Assembly: GCF_001718315.1 (NCBI RefSeq)
Contig: NZ_CP013362.1
Coordinates: 186,001-250,000 of the forward strand
Direction of reading: 5' to 3'
DNA from: Burkholderia diffusa
Lineage (GTDB): Bacteria; Pseudomonadota; Gammaproteobacteria; Burkholderiales; Burkholderiaceae
DNA: 64,000 nucleotides
Shown here: positions 8,573 through 17,102 of the stretch, in pieces
Layout: every line of letters begins with the position of its first letter
Numbering within the stretch: the stretch's first letter is position 1
Made by a program: the position numbers and the translations under genes
The notes under the pieces: model-generated
Database searches by the model: none
What the model was told of the DNA's origin: nothing
Seen by the model: the letters and a program-made list of their open reading frames with translations, nothing else

Positions 8573-9454
8573 ATGACGGCACTACTTTTCGCGATCGGCA
8601 TCGACGGCGGCGGCACCGGCACCCGCGCGGTACTGGCCGACCGGCACGGCCGCGAACTCGCGCAGGGGCGCGGCGGCCCGTCGGGGCTCGGCCTCGGCAT
8701 CGAGCGCGCGTGGGCATCGATCGGCGCGGCTTGTGCCGACGCCTTCGCGCGGGCGGGGCTCGCGTTCGACTGGTCGCAATGTGCGCTCGGTTGCGGGCTC
8801 GCGGGCGTCAACAATGCCGCGTGGCTCGCCGCGTTCCGTGCGCAGGCGCCGCTCGACGCGCTCGCGATCGAGAGCGACGCATATACGACCGTCGTCGGCG
8901 CGCACGGCGGCGCGCCGGGGCTCATCGTCGCGCTCGGCACGGGCAGCATCACGGCGGCGCTCGACGCCGCGGGCGACTGCCGCATCGCGGGCGGCTTCGG
9001 TTTTCCGTCCGGCGACGAGGCGAGCGGCGCGTGGCTCGGCATGCGCGCGCTCGCATACGCGCAGCAGGCGCTCGACGGCCGGGTGCCGCGCGACGCGTTC
9101 GCCGGCGCGCTGCTCGCGGAAACGGGCGCGCACGATCGCGACGCCCTCGTCCAGTGGTCGTGCGATGCGAACCAGACGATCTACGCGCGCCTCGCGCCGA
9201 TCGTGTTCGCGCACCGCGACCACCCTCGCGCGGCGGCGCTGATCGCGCAGGCCGGCGACGAGATCGGCAAGATGATCGACGCGCTCGATCCGCAGCAGGC
9301 GCTGCCGGTCGCGCTGTGCGGCGGGCTCGCCGACGCGTTGGCGCCGGCCGTGCCGGCGCGCCATGCGGCGCGGCTGCGCGCGCCGCTCGACGATTCCGCG
9401 CACGGTGCGTTGCGGCTCGCGCTGCGGGCGTTGAAGGTGGCTGAAGCGGGGTGA
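8573..9454 (+). CDS. BadF/BadG/BcrA-type ATPase, probable N-acetylglucosamine kinase
   Basis: 293 residues of the ASKHA sugar-kinase fold. The phosphate-1 motif is GIDGGGTGTRAVL near the N terminus, phosphate-2 is VALGTGSITAAL (~residues 123-134), and the adenosine motif is VALCGGLADALAP near the C terminus. This architecture is that of bacterial N-acetylglucosamine/glucosamine kinases of the BadF/BcrA family, which phosphorylate amino sugars released during cell-wall or chitin turnover. No phosphotransferase or nag gene is adjacent, so the substrate is not fixed by context. It is followed by a gap of tandem repeats rather than an operon partner. Confidence 0.8.
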   Translation: MTALLFAIGIDGGGTGTRAVLADRHGRELAQGRGGPSGLGLGIERAWASIGAACADAFARAGLAFDWSQCALGCGLAGVNNAAWLAAFRAQAPLDALAIESDAYTTVVGAHGGAPGLIVALGTGSITAALDAAGDCRIAGGFGFPSGDEASGAWLGMRALAYAQQALDGRVPRDAFAGALLAETGAHDRDALVQWSCDANQTIYARLAPIVFAHRDHPRAAALIAQAGDEIGKMIDALDPQQALPVALCGGLADALAPAVPARHAARLRAPLDDSAHGALRLALRALKVAEAG

Positions 9455-9556
9455 GAGGGGCGCGTGGGGCGGGGCGTGCGATGAGTAGGCCGAGCAGGCC
9501 GGGCGGGCCGATCGGGCAAAGCGACGGGCGGGCACGTTGAGCGGGCAAGCTGGACG

Positions 9557-9673
9557 GAGCGGACTGAGCGGACTGAGCAAACGGAGCAAACGGAGCAAAC
9601 GGAGCAAACGGAGCAAACGGAGCAAACGGAGCAAACGGAGCGAACTGAGCGAACTGAGCGAACTGAGCGAACA
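9557..9673. repeat. 13-copy 9-bp tandem repeat (VNTR)
   Basis: Thirteen 9-bp units run without interruption: two GAGCGGACT, seven GAGCAAACG, three GAGCGAACT and one GAGCGAACA. They lie in the 386-bp gap (9455-9840) between the kinase and HAD genes. Because the unit is three codons long and lacks stops, the array is open in several frames on both strands; I do not regard those frames as genes. The block of seven identical copies suggests recent slippage. Confidence 0.9.
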
Positions 9674-9701
9674 GCCTGCCCCGACCGAACCAGCGACGCC
9701 C

Positions 9702-9741
9702 CGAACGCCCGAACGCCCGAACGGCCGAACGGCCGAACGGC
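9702..9741. repeat. 8-bp tandem repeat, five copies
   Basis: Two CGAACGCC units are followed by three CGAACGGC units, 28 bp after the 9-bp array. It shares the GAAC core with that array, but has a different period. Together the two arrays fill much of the gap before the HAD gene. Confidence 0.8.
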
Positions 9742-9840
9742 CTGAAACCCGCCCCCCATTTCCCGACCACCCGGCGTGCCCCCGGGCACGACGTTAAAAT
9801 GGCGGTTCCGCAGCGTCCTGCGTGTCATTCACCCATCCCC

Positions 9841-10674
9841 ATGTACAAAGTCATCGCCACCGATCTCGACGGCACCCTGCTGAACAGCGACCACCAGCTC
9901 GATCCGTACACGATCGAGACCGTCCGCCGGCTCGATCGCGACGGCTTGCGGTTCGTGATCGCGACGGGGCGTCACTACGCGGACGTCGCCGGCATCCGCG
10001 ATGTGCTGGGCATCCGGCCGTACCTGATCACGTCGAACGGTGCGCGCGTGCATGCGCCGGACGACACGGCGATCCACGCGCAGGACATCGATCCCGCAAT
10101 CGTGCGCGGCCTCGTGCAGCCGGAGGTGACGGGCACGCACGGGCGGGTGATCGTCAACCTGTTCACCGATCGCGGCTGGCTGATCGATCGCGACGCGCCC
10201 CACCTGCTCGAATTCCACCAGGATTCGGGATTCCGGTACGACGTGATCGACATGTCCGCGCACGACGGCGCCGATATCGCGAAGGTGCTGTACATCGGCG
10301 AGCCGGCCGACCTGGCGGTGGTCGCCGAGCAAATGCGCGTGCGGTTCGGCGATGCGCTGTACGTCACGTACTCGCTGCCCGACTGTCTCGAAGTGATGAC
10401 CGCCAACGTGTCGAAGGGCCGTGCGCTGCGTGCGGTGCTCGCCCGACTCGGCGTCGATGCCGGCCACTGCATCGCGTTCGGCGACAACATGAACGACATC
10501 GACCTGCTCGAAACGGCCGGTCACGCGTTCATGATGAACAACGCCAACCCCGACCTGATCGCGCGCTTGCCGCACATCCCGCGGATCGGCAACAACTTCG
10601 ACGCGGGCGTCGCCCGCCACCTGCGCACGTTGTTCGCGCTCGAGGACACCCTCGACGGCGTCGCCGCTTCCTGA
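9841..10674 (+). CDS. Cof-type HAD-IIB phosphatase
   Basis: 277 residues starting MYKVIATDLDGTLLNS. The HAD motif I aspartates are Asp8 and Asp10. Motif II is VIATGRHYADV, motif III is the Lys in VSKGRALRAVL, and motif IV is FGDNMNDIDLL. The Cof/YbiV-like IIB cap lies between motifs II and III. These enzymes dephosphorylate sugar phosphates, pyridoxal phosphate or flavin precursors; the substrate cannot be read here. The start was chosen at 9841, where the family begins; an upstream in-frame ATG at 9799 overlaps TTAAAAT, which looks more like a -10 element. No strong ribosome site is seen. Confidence 0.88.
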   Translation: MYKVIATDLDGTLLNSDHQLDPYTIETVRRLDRDGLRFVIATGRHYADVAGIRDVLGIRPYLITSNGARVHAPDDTAIHAQDIDPAIVRGLVQPEVTGTHGRVIVNLFTDRGWLIDRDAPHLLEFHQDSGFRYDVIDMSAHDGADIAKVLYIGEPADLAVVAEQMRVRFGDALYVTYSLPDCLEVMTANVSKGRALRAVLARLGVDAGHCIAFGDNMNDIDLLETAGHAFMMNNANPDLIARLPHIPRIGNNFDAGVARHLRTLFALEDTLDGVAAS

Positions 10675-10682
10675 TCGGCCAT

Positions 10683-10708
10683 GAAAAACGGGCGCCAGCG
10701 GCGCCCGT
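10683..10708 (-). terminator. Terminator between the HAD gene and aqpZ
   Basis: ACGGGCGCC/GGCGCCCGT with an AGC loop (10688-10708) is followed on the minus strand by TTTTT. The U run points to the minus-strand aqpZ transcript, 70 bp past its stop. The stem could also slow plus-strand transcription, since it stands just after the HAD stop. Confidence 0.7.
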
Positions 10709-10778
10709 CCAAATTACCTGCCTCGATGTTGTTCGACAGCGTGAGGCTCGCTGCTCTGCTCGCGCGACCCCGTAGTGT

Positions 10779-11519
10779 TTATTCGCTGGTGCGAGCGGAT
10801 GCGGGCAGCAGGGCGACAGCATCGTCGCGCCCCGCGATCAGCGGGTAGACGATCCCTGCGATGGCTGCACCGATGATCGGCGCAACCCAGAACAACCACA
10901 ACTGACCGATCGCGTCGCCGCCCACGAACAGCGCGGGGCCGGTCGAGCGGGCCGGGTTCACCGACGTGTTGGTGACCGGGATCGAGATCAGGTGAATCAA
11001 CGTCAGGCACAGACCGATCGCGATCGGCGCGAAGCCGGCCGGCGCGCGCTTGTCGGTGGCGCCGAGAATCACGAACAGGAAGAAGCCCGTCATCACGACT
11101 TCGCAGATGAACGCCGCGCCGAGCGAGTAATGGCCGGGCGAGCGTTCGCCGAAGCCGTTCGTCGCAAAGCCGCTGCCGACGAGGTCGAAGCCGGGCTTGC
11201 CGGTCGCGATCAGGTACAGCACGAATGCACCCAGCGTGGCGCCGACCACCTGCGCAACGATGTACGGCGCGAGATCGCGCGCCGGGAAGCGGCCGGCGAC
11301 CGTCAGGCCGACGCTCACCGCCGGATTCAGGTGGCAGCCCGAAATATGGCCGATCGCGAATGCCATCGTCAGCACGGTCAGGCCGAAGGCAAGTGCCACG
11401 CCGGCAAAGCCGATGCCGAGGCCCGGAAAGGCGGCGGCCAGCACGGCGCTTCCGCACCCGCCGAGCACCAGCCAGAACGTGCCGAATACCTCTGCAGCCA
11501 GACGCTGAGAAAGATTCAT
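10779..11519 (-). CDS. aqpZ: Aquaporin Z
   Basis: 246 residues with six transmembrane segments and two half-helices carrying the NPA motifs, HLNPAVS (Asn65-Ala67) and SVNPARS (Asn188-Ala190). The selectivity filter residues of water-selective AqpZ are all present at a constant +2 offset from the E. coli protein: Phe45, His176, Thr185 and Arg191. This indicates a water channel rather than a glycerol facilitator. The protein sits in the inner membrane. It is monocistronic; the 297-bp gap to the divergent H-NS-like gene is AT-rich and must hold both promoters. Confidence 0.96.
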   Translation of the reverse strand: MNLSQRLAAEVFGTFWLVLGGCGSAVLAAAFPGLGIGFAGVALAFGLTVLTMAFAIGHISGCHLNPAVSVGLTVAGRFPARDLAPYIVAQVVGATLGAFVLYLIATGKPGFDLVGSGFATNGFGERSPGHYSLGAAFICEVVMTGFFLFVILGATDKRAPAGFAPIAIGLCLTLIHLISIPVTNTSVNPARSTGPALFVGGDAIGQLWLFWVAPIIGAAIAGIVYPLIAGRDDAVALLPASARTSE

Positions 11520-11816
11520 GTGAGGACCTCGTTCAAGTGGGTTGACGACAACCGGACGACGGGATGATTTATTCCGACGCCCCGAATTGGTCTGGATTAT
11601 AGGAAATGAATCGGGTTCTGGAGGTCAACGATTGTTAAATTTGAATGGCTTGCCAATGGCTTTTATTAGAATAAGTCCGCATTCTCGATATCGGCGAATC
11701 GGTTAAAGATGGCAGCATTAATTTCGAAGAGCAGGGCGGCAGTACGATGACGTAACGGATGTTGGTGTTCCGGCCGGACTCGCCGGAGCCGCATCATGGA
11801 AAAGGGGAGTCGAAAA

Positions 11817-12113
11817 ATGTCTCAATACGCGAAACTCAAGGCGCAGATCGCCGAGTTGCAGGCCCAGGCGGATGACGTGCGTCGCCAGGAAGTGGCGGCG
11901 GTGATTGCCGATGTCCAGCGAATGATTGCCGAATATGGCCTGACGGCCGAAGACCTGGGCTTCGCGGAGCGAGCGCGGCGCGGCCGTCCGCCGAAAAAGG
12001 CGCCGCTGCCCCCGAAATACCGCGACCCGAAGTCGGGCGCAACCTGGAGCGGGCGCGGCAAGCCGCCGAATTGGATCGTCGGGAAAAACCGCGATCGTTT
12101 CCTGATCGAATGA
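11817..12113 (+). CDS. H-NS family nucleoid protein (paralogue A)
   Basis: 98 residues. The N-terminal half (1-~45) is a coiled-coil oligomerisation region (LKAQIAELQAQADDVRRQ). A basic AT-hook-like patch RRGRPPKKAP follows at ~57-66, and the C-terminal H-NS DNA-binding domain contains YRDPKSGATWSGRGKPP and WIVGKNRDRF. Such proteins bind AT-rich DNA and silence transcription. AAAAGGGGAG sits 7 nt before the ATG at 11817; an in-frame ATG at 11796 has no such site. It is monocistronic with its own terminator. A second, shorter paralogue lies at 47576-47869. Confidence 0.92.
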   Translation: MSQYAKLKAQIAELQAQADDVRRQEVAAVIADVQRMIAEYGLTAEDLGFAERARRGRPPKKAPLPPKYRDPKSGATWSGRGKPPNWIVGKNRDRFLIE

Positions 12114-12120
12114 CCGCGCA

Positions 12121-12160
12121 AAAAGAAAGAGCCGCATCGACGATGCGGCTCTTTCGCGTC
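12121..12160. terminator. Bidirectional terminator between the H-NS-like gene and the GT4 gene
   Basis: GAAAGAGCCGCAT (12125-12137) pairs with ATGCGGCTCTTTC (12143-12155) around CGACG. The A-rich left and T-rich right ends allow it to work in both directions, for the plus-strand H-NS-like gene and the convergent glycosyltransferase gene. Confidence 0.82.
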
Positions 12161-12223
12161 TTCGGGATTTTCACGCCGATTTCGGCGCAAATTTTGCCCG
12201 ATATTTCCTGACGAATTTCAGCG

Positions 12224-13288
12224 TCACGCGCCCGCGACCTGACGCAAGACCGGCCGTTTTGCCGCCGTGCAAAGCGATTCGTAAGTTTCGACGTAACGCC
12301 GCGCCATCGCTTTCGAGCTGAAGCGCGTATCGAAACGTGCGCGGATCGCGTCGCGCGACAGGCTGTCGATTCGGTGCAGCGCACCGACGGCGCCTTGCAC
12401 GTCCTCGACGATGAAGCCGGTCACGCCGTCCTCGATCACTTCGGGCACCGAGCCGCGGTTGAACGCGACGACCGGCGTGCCGCAGGCCATCGCCTCGATC
12501 ATCACCAGGCCGAACGGCTCCGGCCAGTCGATCGGGAACAGCAGCGCCTTCGCACCGGACAGAAACGCCGGCTTCTGCGCCTCGTTGATCTCGCCGATGA
12601 ATTCGACGTGGGCCTCGCCGAGCAGCGGTTCGATCACTTCCTTGAAGTAGTCGGCGTCGGCCTTGTCGACCTTGGCGGCGATCTTCAGCGGCAGCCCGCT
12701 TTGCGCGGCGATCCGGATCGCGGTGTCGACCCGCTTTTCAGGACAGATCCGGCCGAGGAACGCGAGGTATTCGGGCTTCACGTCCGGTTGCGGCGTGAGC
12801 AGCGTGTCGGGCAGCCCGTGATACACGGTGCCGGCCCACGCGGCCTGCGGCAGCGGCTTGCGCTGGTTGTTCGAGATCGACACCACCGGCGCGTCCGGGA
12901 ATGCGTCGAAAACCGGCTGCAGCTCCGGCAGGTCGAGGCGGCCGTGCAGCGTCGTCACGTAAGGCGTATCGAGGCGCGACATCAGCGAGAAGGGCAGGTA
13001 ATCGAGGTGGAAGTGCAGCACGTCGAATTCGTGCGCGACACGGGCGACCTGCTCGATCAGGCGCATATGGGGCGCCATCGAGTCGCGGATCGACGGGTCG
13101 AGCCGCAATGCGCGCGGCCATGCCGCCTCGAGACGGGCGGACGTGACGGAGTCGCCGCTCGCGAACAGCGTCACGTCGTGGCCGAGCTCGACGAGCGCTT
13201 CGGTGAGGTAGGACACGACACGCTCGGTGCCGCCATAGAGTTTCGGCGGGACAGCTTCGTAAAGCGGCGCGATCTGGGCAATACGCAT
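12224..13288 (-). CDS. GT4-family glycosyltransferase
   Basis: 354 residues with a GT-B fold. The N-terminal domain begins MRIAQIAPLYEAVPPKLYGG, with the Gly-rich TERVVSYLTEALVELGHDVT acceptor-side motif. The C-terminal domain carries the GT4 donor motif EPFGLVMIEAMACGTPVVAF (the E-x7-E pair) and SVPEVIEDGVTGF. It transfers a sugar from a nucleotide donor; the acceptor is unknown. GGAG precedes the ATG at 13288, and 27 further upstream codons are open but do not resemble the family. It stands alone, divergent from flhDC, not in a polysaccharide operon. Small stress-linked glucosyltransferases of this kind occur in Burkholderia, but I cannot assign a product. Confidence 0.85.
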   Translation of the reverse strand: MRIAQIAPLYEAVPPKLYGGTERVVSYLTEALVELGHDVTLFASGDSVTSARLEAAWPRALRLDPSIRDSMAPHMRLIEQVARVAHEFDVLHFHLDYLPFSLMSRLDTPYVTTLHGRLDLPELQPVFDAFPDAPVVSISNNQRKPLPQAAWAGTVYHGLPDTLLTPQPDVKPEYLAFLGRICPEKRVDTAIRIAAQSGLPLKIAAKVDKADADYFKEVIEPLLGEAHVEFIGEINEAQKPAFLSGAKALLFPIDWPEPFGLVMIEAMACGTPVVAFNRGSVPEVIEDGVTGFIVEDVQGAVGALHRIDSLSRDAIRARFDTRFSSKAMARRYVETYESLCTAAKRPVLRQVAGA

Positions 13289-13601
13289 GGGCGTTCTCCA
13301 GTGTCGACCAGCGAGGCGCTCGAGTGCGCATGCTGGTCCGATGCAGGGTTGCGGAACTCGCCGACGCACGCGCTGTGCGGTACGTGGCCCGGTCCGGGGC
13401 GCGGTGCGCGGGGAGGCCGGACGGCAAGCTGCGGGGCGGGCCGGCGCGGCTCCCGCCGCCGCCCATTGGAGTCCATTATCGATATCGCCTTCGGGGGTTC
13501 GAGTGTTTTTTCAAACACTTAAGGCTTGTTACACCATGAAATACGCGAAAACCCCGATAAAAGGGGTGCGGAAACACAAAGCGATATGGCAACGAGAATT
13601 G
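13289..13601. other. Intergenic region upstream of the flhDC promoter
   Basis: This gap between the divergent GT4 and flhD genes changes from typical high GC to AT-rich sequence after about 13490. It holds an inverted repeat GTGTTT/AAACAC at 13504-13519 and CCCC/GGGG around GATAAAA near 13553-13567. I see no gene. Its base composition and place before the flagellar master operon make it a likely landing site for regulators such as H-NS (inference). Confidence 0.5.
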
Positions 13602-13629
13602 TTGCGCTATCGTGAAAAACCACTATAAT
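13602..13629 (+). promoter_or_regulatory. Probable sigma-70 promoter of flhDC
   Basis: TTGCGC (13602-13607), 16 bp, then a perfect TATAAT (13624-13629). It lies 323 bp upstream of the flhD ATG. It is the best sigma-70 match in the gap. A weaker TATAAA at 13860-13865 could be a proximal second promoter. Confidence 0.65.
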
Positions 13630-13644
13630 TTTTACCGATTCATT

Positions 13645-13664
13645 TTCCGGCAGCCTTGCCGGAA
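13645..13664 (+). promoter_or_regulatory. 5'-proximal hairpin of the flhDC leader
   Basis: TTCCGGCA (13645-13652) and TGCCGGAA (13657-13664) form an 8-bp stem with a GCCT loop. It starts about 15 nt after the TATAAT box, so it would sit at or near the 5' end of a roughly 310-nt leader. Such hairpins often protect mRNA 5' ends; no riboswitch family is recognisable. The rest of the leader to 13952 is AT-rich and holds no gene I can support. Confidence 0.45.
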
Positions 13665-13952
13665 GGCCATCAGCCGGATTCTTCCCATGCGGGATCGCAT
13701 CGCCGACGAATTCGCGCATCTCTCGCCAGCCGTTTGTTCCCTTTCAATTCGCCTTGTCGGAAAAATTCCTACACGGTTTACAGACAAATCCTGCGCGGCA
13801 TACGCCACTTCGCTGATACCGGCATAAATGCCGTTTAGCCAAAATTCGCCCTGTAAGACTATAAACGTGCCGACGGTGCGCCCAACGCGGCCTGCTCGAG
13901 CAAACGTTTTCATAACATGAAAGGCCAAAGCAAAGTTCTTAACGGGGGAATC

Positions 13953-14273
13953 ATGAGCGCCACCAGCGAAATGCTCAGTGAGATCAAAGAGGTCAACCTG
14001 TCGTACCTCCTCCTCGCGCAGCGCCTGCTGCGGGAAGACAAAGCGATGGGCATGTTCCGCATGGGCGTGTCCCAGGAACTGGCCGACGTGCTCGCGAACC
14101 TCACGCTCGCCCAGACCGTGAAGCTCGCCGCATCGAACCAGATGTTGTGCCGCTTCCGCTTCGACGATCACGCGTTGCTGTCGTCGCTCGCCGACAAGGG
14201 GCGCAGCGACGTCGTCACGCACGCGCATTCGGCCATCCTGATGGCCGGCCAGCCGGTCGAAAGCGTCCGCTGA
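13953..14273 (+). CDS. flhD: Flagellar transcriptional activator FlhD
   Basis: 106 residues ([20 protein letters not shown]), helical, with the conserved stretch [20 protein letters not shown] and [20 protein letters not shown]. FlhD forms the FlhD4C2 complex with FlhC that activates class 2 flagellar promoters with sigma-70. GGGGGAA precedes the ATG at 13953; an in-frame ATG 36 bp upstream lacks a comparable site. It heads the flhDC operon, 94 bp before flhC, behind the long leader described separately. The targets in this window are probably flhBAFG-fliA and, through FliA, fliC and motA-che. Confidence 0.96.
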   Translation: MSATSEMLSEIKEVNLSYLLLAQRLLREDKAMGMFRMGVSQELADVLANLTLAQTVKLAASNQMLCRFRFDDHALLSSLADKGRSDVVTHAHSAILMAGQPVESVR

Positions 14274-14367
14274 TCCTTCCCCGCCTTGCATTCGTCCCGG
14301 CGCGCCGCGCCGGCAGGCGGCGTATTGGCCACTCATCCGAACAACGTCAAGCGGACGGTTATTCACC

Positions 14368-14922
14368 ATGGCAAGCAAAAGCGTCGTGATCGAGGTGAAG
14401 GAAATCACCCTCGCCATCGAACTGATCGAACTGGGCGCCCGGCTTCAGCTGCTGGAGGCGGAGACGAGCCTGTCGCGCGATCGCCTGATCAAGCTGTACA
14501 AGGAGCTGAAGGGTGCGTCGCCGCCAAAGGGGATGCTGCCGTTCTCGACCGACTGGTTCATGACGTGGCAGCCGAACATCCACTCGTCGCTGTTCTACAA
14601 CATCTACCGGTTCATGCAGGACCACGGCCGCTGCGAGCCGATCCAGTCGATCGTGAAGGCGTACCGGCTCTACCTGGAGCACGTGAACCTGTCCGGCGAC
14701 GAGGCCGCGCTGAGCCTCACGCGCGCGTGGACGCTGGTGCGCTTCTTCGACTCGGGGATGCTGCAGATGACCCCGTGCACGCGCTGCGGCGGCCACTTCG
14801 TCGCGCATGCGCATGATCCGCATCAAGGATTCGTGTGCGGCCTGTGCCAGCCGCCGTCGCGCGCAGGCAAGACCCGCAAGGCCGCCGCCGCGCGCGCCGA
14901 GTTGTCCGCCGCCGCGGCCTGA
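14368..14922 (+). CDS. flhC: Flagellar transcriptional activator FlhC
   Basis: 184 residues ([20 protein letters not shown]). The zinc-binding cysteines of FlhC are present as PCTRCGG near residue 135 and CGLCQ near residue 156. The C-terminal Ala/Lys-rich tail (~165-184) is species-specific. FlhC carries the main DNA contacts of the FlhD4C2 activator. It is co-transcribed with flhD. The 94-bp spacer between the two is GC-rich with no promoter I can identify. After flhC a 179-bp gap holds the motA sigma-28 promoter. Confidence 0.96.
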   Translation: MASKSVVIEVKEITLAIELIELGARLQLLEAETSLSRDRLIKLYKELKGASPPKGMLPFSTDWFMTWQPNIHSSLFYNIYRFMQDHGRCEPIQSIVKAYRLYLEHVNLSGDEAALSLTRAWTLVRFFDSGMLQMTPCTRCGGHFVAHAHDPHQGFVCGLCQPPSRAGKTRKAAAARAELSAAAA

Positions 14923-15027
14923 GCGCCGCCGGGCGGGGCGCGAGCGGACGCCGGACGGTTGCCGCTCGCCGCGCGAACCGGCCGGCGCTTGCTGGTAAAC
15001 ACCGCCGCGCCGCCGCGGCGCGGCCGC

Positions 15028-15054
15028 GAAAGTTTTCCTGCCGACTGCCGTAAA
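15028..15054 (+). promoter_or_regulatory. Sigma-28 (FliA) promoter of motA-motB-che
   Basis: GAAAGTTT (15028-15035, seven of eight to TAAAGTTT), then exactly 11 bp, then GCCGTAAA (15047-15054, six of eight to GCCGATAA). It lies 47 bp before the motA start and would place the motility and chemotaxis genes in the same regulon as fliC. Confidence 0.82.
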
Positions 15055-15101
15055 CCTGATTAACGGCGGTCTCTCCGCCGGTCATTCGTGAGGGACAGGC
15101 A

Positions 15102-15962
15102 GTGCTGATTATCGTGGGAACACTCGTGACGCTGTTGTCCGTCTTCGGCGGTTACGCGCTGGCAGGCGGGCATCTGGGCGCATTGATCCAGCCGGTCGAG
15201 ATCCTGATGATCGCGGGCGCGGGCGTCGGCGCGTTCATCCTCGGCAACGGCATGAAGACCATCAAGGGGACGCTGCGCGTGCTGCCGACGCTCTTCAAGG
15301 GCTCGAAGTACACGAAGGACGTCTATATGGAACTGATGGCGCTCCTGTACGTGCTGCTCGCGAAGGCGCGCAAGGAAGGCACGCTGACGCTCGAGGCCGA
15401 CATCGACGATCCGGACAAGAGCCCGATCTTCACGCAATACCCGAAGATCCTCGCCGATCGCCACATCGTCGAATTCCTGACCGACTACCTGCGCCTGATG
15501 GTGGGCGGCAACATGAACGCGTTCGAGATCGAGAGCCTGATGGACGAGGAGATCGAGACCCACCACGCGGAAGGCGAGGGCCCGGCGCATGCGTTGATGC
15601 GCGTCGGCGACGCGATGCCGGCGTTCGGGATCGTCGCGGCCGTGATGGGCGTCGTGCATACGATGGCATCTGCCGACAAGCCGCCCGCGGTGCTCGGCGC
15701 GATGATCGCGCAGGCGCTGGTCGGCACGTTCCTCGGGATCCTGCTGTCGTACGGGCTGATCGGGCCGCTCGCGAGCCTCGCGGAGCAGCGCGTGGCCGAG
15801 TCGACCAAGATGTTCCAGTGCATCAAGGTGACGATCCTCGCGAGCCTGAACGGCTATGCGCCGGCGATCGCGGTGGAGTTCGGCCGCAAGGTGCTGTTCT
15901 CGACCGAGCGGCCGTCGTTTACCGAGCTCGAAGAGCACGTGCGCCGCGTGAAGGCGAAGTGA
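15102..15962 (+). CDS. motA: Flagellar motor stator protein MotA
   Basis: 286 residues with a GTG start at 15102 preceded by AGGGACAGGC. Four transmembrane helices are visible: residues ~1-22, ~30-50, ~170-190 (AMPAFGIVAAVMGVVHTM) and ~200-225. A long cytoplasmic loop contains the charged residues that meet FliG, including the LLYVLLAKARKEG segment. MotA forms the proton-driven stator with MotB in the inner membrane. It is first in the motAB-che run and is followed 13 bp later by motB. The ExbB-like C-terminal region is complete, and the length is normal (E. coli 295). Confidence 0.97.
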   Translation: MLIIVGTLVTLLSVFGGYALAGGHLGALIQPVEILMIAGAGVGAFILGNGMKTIKGTLRVLPTLFKGSKYTKDVYMELMALLYVLLAKARKEGTLTLEADIDDPDKSPIFTQYPKILADRHIVEFLTDYLRLMVGGNMNAFEIESLMDEEIETHHAEGEGPAHALMRVGDAMPAFGIVAAVMGVVHTMASADKPPAVLGAMIAQALVGTFLGILLSYGLIGPLASLAEQRVAESTKMFQCIKVTILASLNGYAPAIAVEFGRKVLFSTERPSFTELEEHVRRVKAK

Positions 15963-15975
15963 CGCGGAGCGTTCG

Positions 15976-16995
15976 ATGAGCAAGAACAAGGATCGCGCGA
16001 TCGTCGTGAAACGGGTGGCCCCGCAGAAGAAGGGCCATCACGGCGGCGCATGGAAGCTCGCGTATGCGGACTTCATGACCGCGATGATGGCGTTCTTCCT
16101 GCTGATGTGGCTGCTGAGCTCGGTCACGCCGGTGCAGCTGAAGGGGATCGCCGAGTACTTCAATACGCCGCTGAAGGCCGCGCTGTTCGGCAGCGGCGAC
16201 CGCAGCTCGCAGGACTCGAGCATCATCAACGGCGGCGGCCGCGACCTGTCGAGCGTCGACGCCGGCACGCTGCGCCGCACCGACGGCACGACGTCGCTCG
16301 CCGACCGCGTCGCGAAGGCCGGCGACGACAAGACGCGCTCGCAGGCGCAGGGCGCGCAGGACCGGCTCGAGCAGACGCGCCTGCACGACCTGCAGATCAA
16401 GCTGATGGCGGCGATCGAGGCGAACCCGACGCTGCGCCAGTTCAAGCAGCAGATCCGCATCGATTCGACGCTGATGGGGCTGCGCATCGAGATCGTCGAT
16501 ACGCAGAAGCGGCCGATGTTCGCGATGTCGAGCGATCACGTCGAGCCGTACATGCGCGACATCCTGCGCGAGATCGGCAAGACGCTGAACGACGTGCCGA
16601 ACCGGATCATCGTCCAGGGTCACACCGACGCGGTGCCGTACGCGGGCGGCGAAGGCGGCTACAGCAACTGGGAGCTGTCGGCCGACCGCGCGAACGCGTC
16701 GCGTCGCGAGCTGATCGCGGGCGGCATGGACGAGGCGAAGGTGCTGCGCGTACTCGGCCTCGCGTCGACGCAGAACCTGAACAAGGCCGATCCGCTCGAT
16801 CCGGAAAACCGCCGGATCAGCGTGATCGTGCTGAACCGCAAATCCGAAGATGCGCTGATGCGCGACGACGCGACGACCACGACGCTGTCGGCCGACGCGG
16901 CGGGCTCGAAGCTGCTGGCCCAGCAGCTCGGCGGCCCGGCGCCGGCTGCGCGACCGGCGCTCGCGAGCGCCGTCGCCGTGGCGCCGAAACCCTGA
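15976..16995 (+). CDS. motB: Flagellar motor stator protein MotB
   Basis: 339 residues. A basic N terminus precedes one transmembrane helix starting YADFMTAMMAFFLLMWLL, in which Asp32 is the proton-carrying residue, at the same number as in E. coli. After a plug/linker region comes the C-terminal OmpA-like peptidoglycan-binding domain (~190-290) with VQGHTDAVPY and LSADRANASRRELIAGG. An Ala/Pro-rich tail ends the protein. MotB anchors MotA to the cell wall. Translation probably follows motA directly. Confidence 0.97.
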   Translation: MSKNKDRAIVVKRVAPQKKGHHGGAWKLAYADFMTAMMAFFLLMWLLSSVTPVQLKGIAEYFNTPLKAALFGSGDRSSQDSSIINGGGRDLSSVDAGTLRRTDGTTSLADRVAKAGDDKTRSQAQGAQDRLEQTRLHDLQIKLMAAIEANPTLRQFKQQIRIDSTLMGLRIEIVDTQKRPMFAMSSDHVEPYMRDILREIGKTLNDVPNRIIVQGHTDAVPYAGGEGGYSNWELSADRANASRRELIAGGMDEAKVLRVLGLASTQNLNKADPLDPENRRISVIVLNRKSEDALMRDDATTTTLSADAAGSKLLAQQLGGPAPAARPALASAVAVAPKP

Positions 16996-17102
16996 CGCTT
17001 CCAAGATTCCGGGACACGCATGAAACAACCCTCACGCTCACTTCGTTTGCCGCCCCCCGACGGGGCCGACAGCCATCCTGGAGCGGTCCTGTGGAGGCCG
17101 GC

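Noticed and set aside
9557..9741. Possible CRISPR array.
   Set aside because: Units are 8-9 bp and contiguous, with no spacers and no cas genes.
9537..9797. Open frames across the 9-bp repeat (Ser-Lys-Arg or Ser-Val-Cys repeats).
   Set aside because: The three-codon repeat is open in several frames on both strands; there is no ribosome site or non-repetitive coding sequence.
13612..13827. A 71-codon open frame in the flhDC leader.
   Set aside because: It begins inside the promoter region and has no ribosome site or family resemblance; it is better explained as AT-rich leader.
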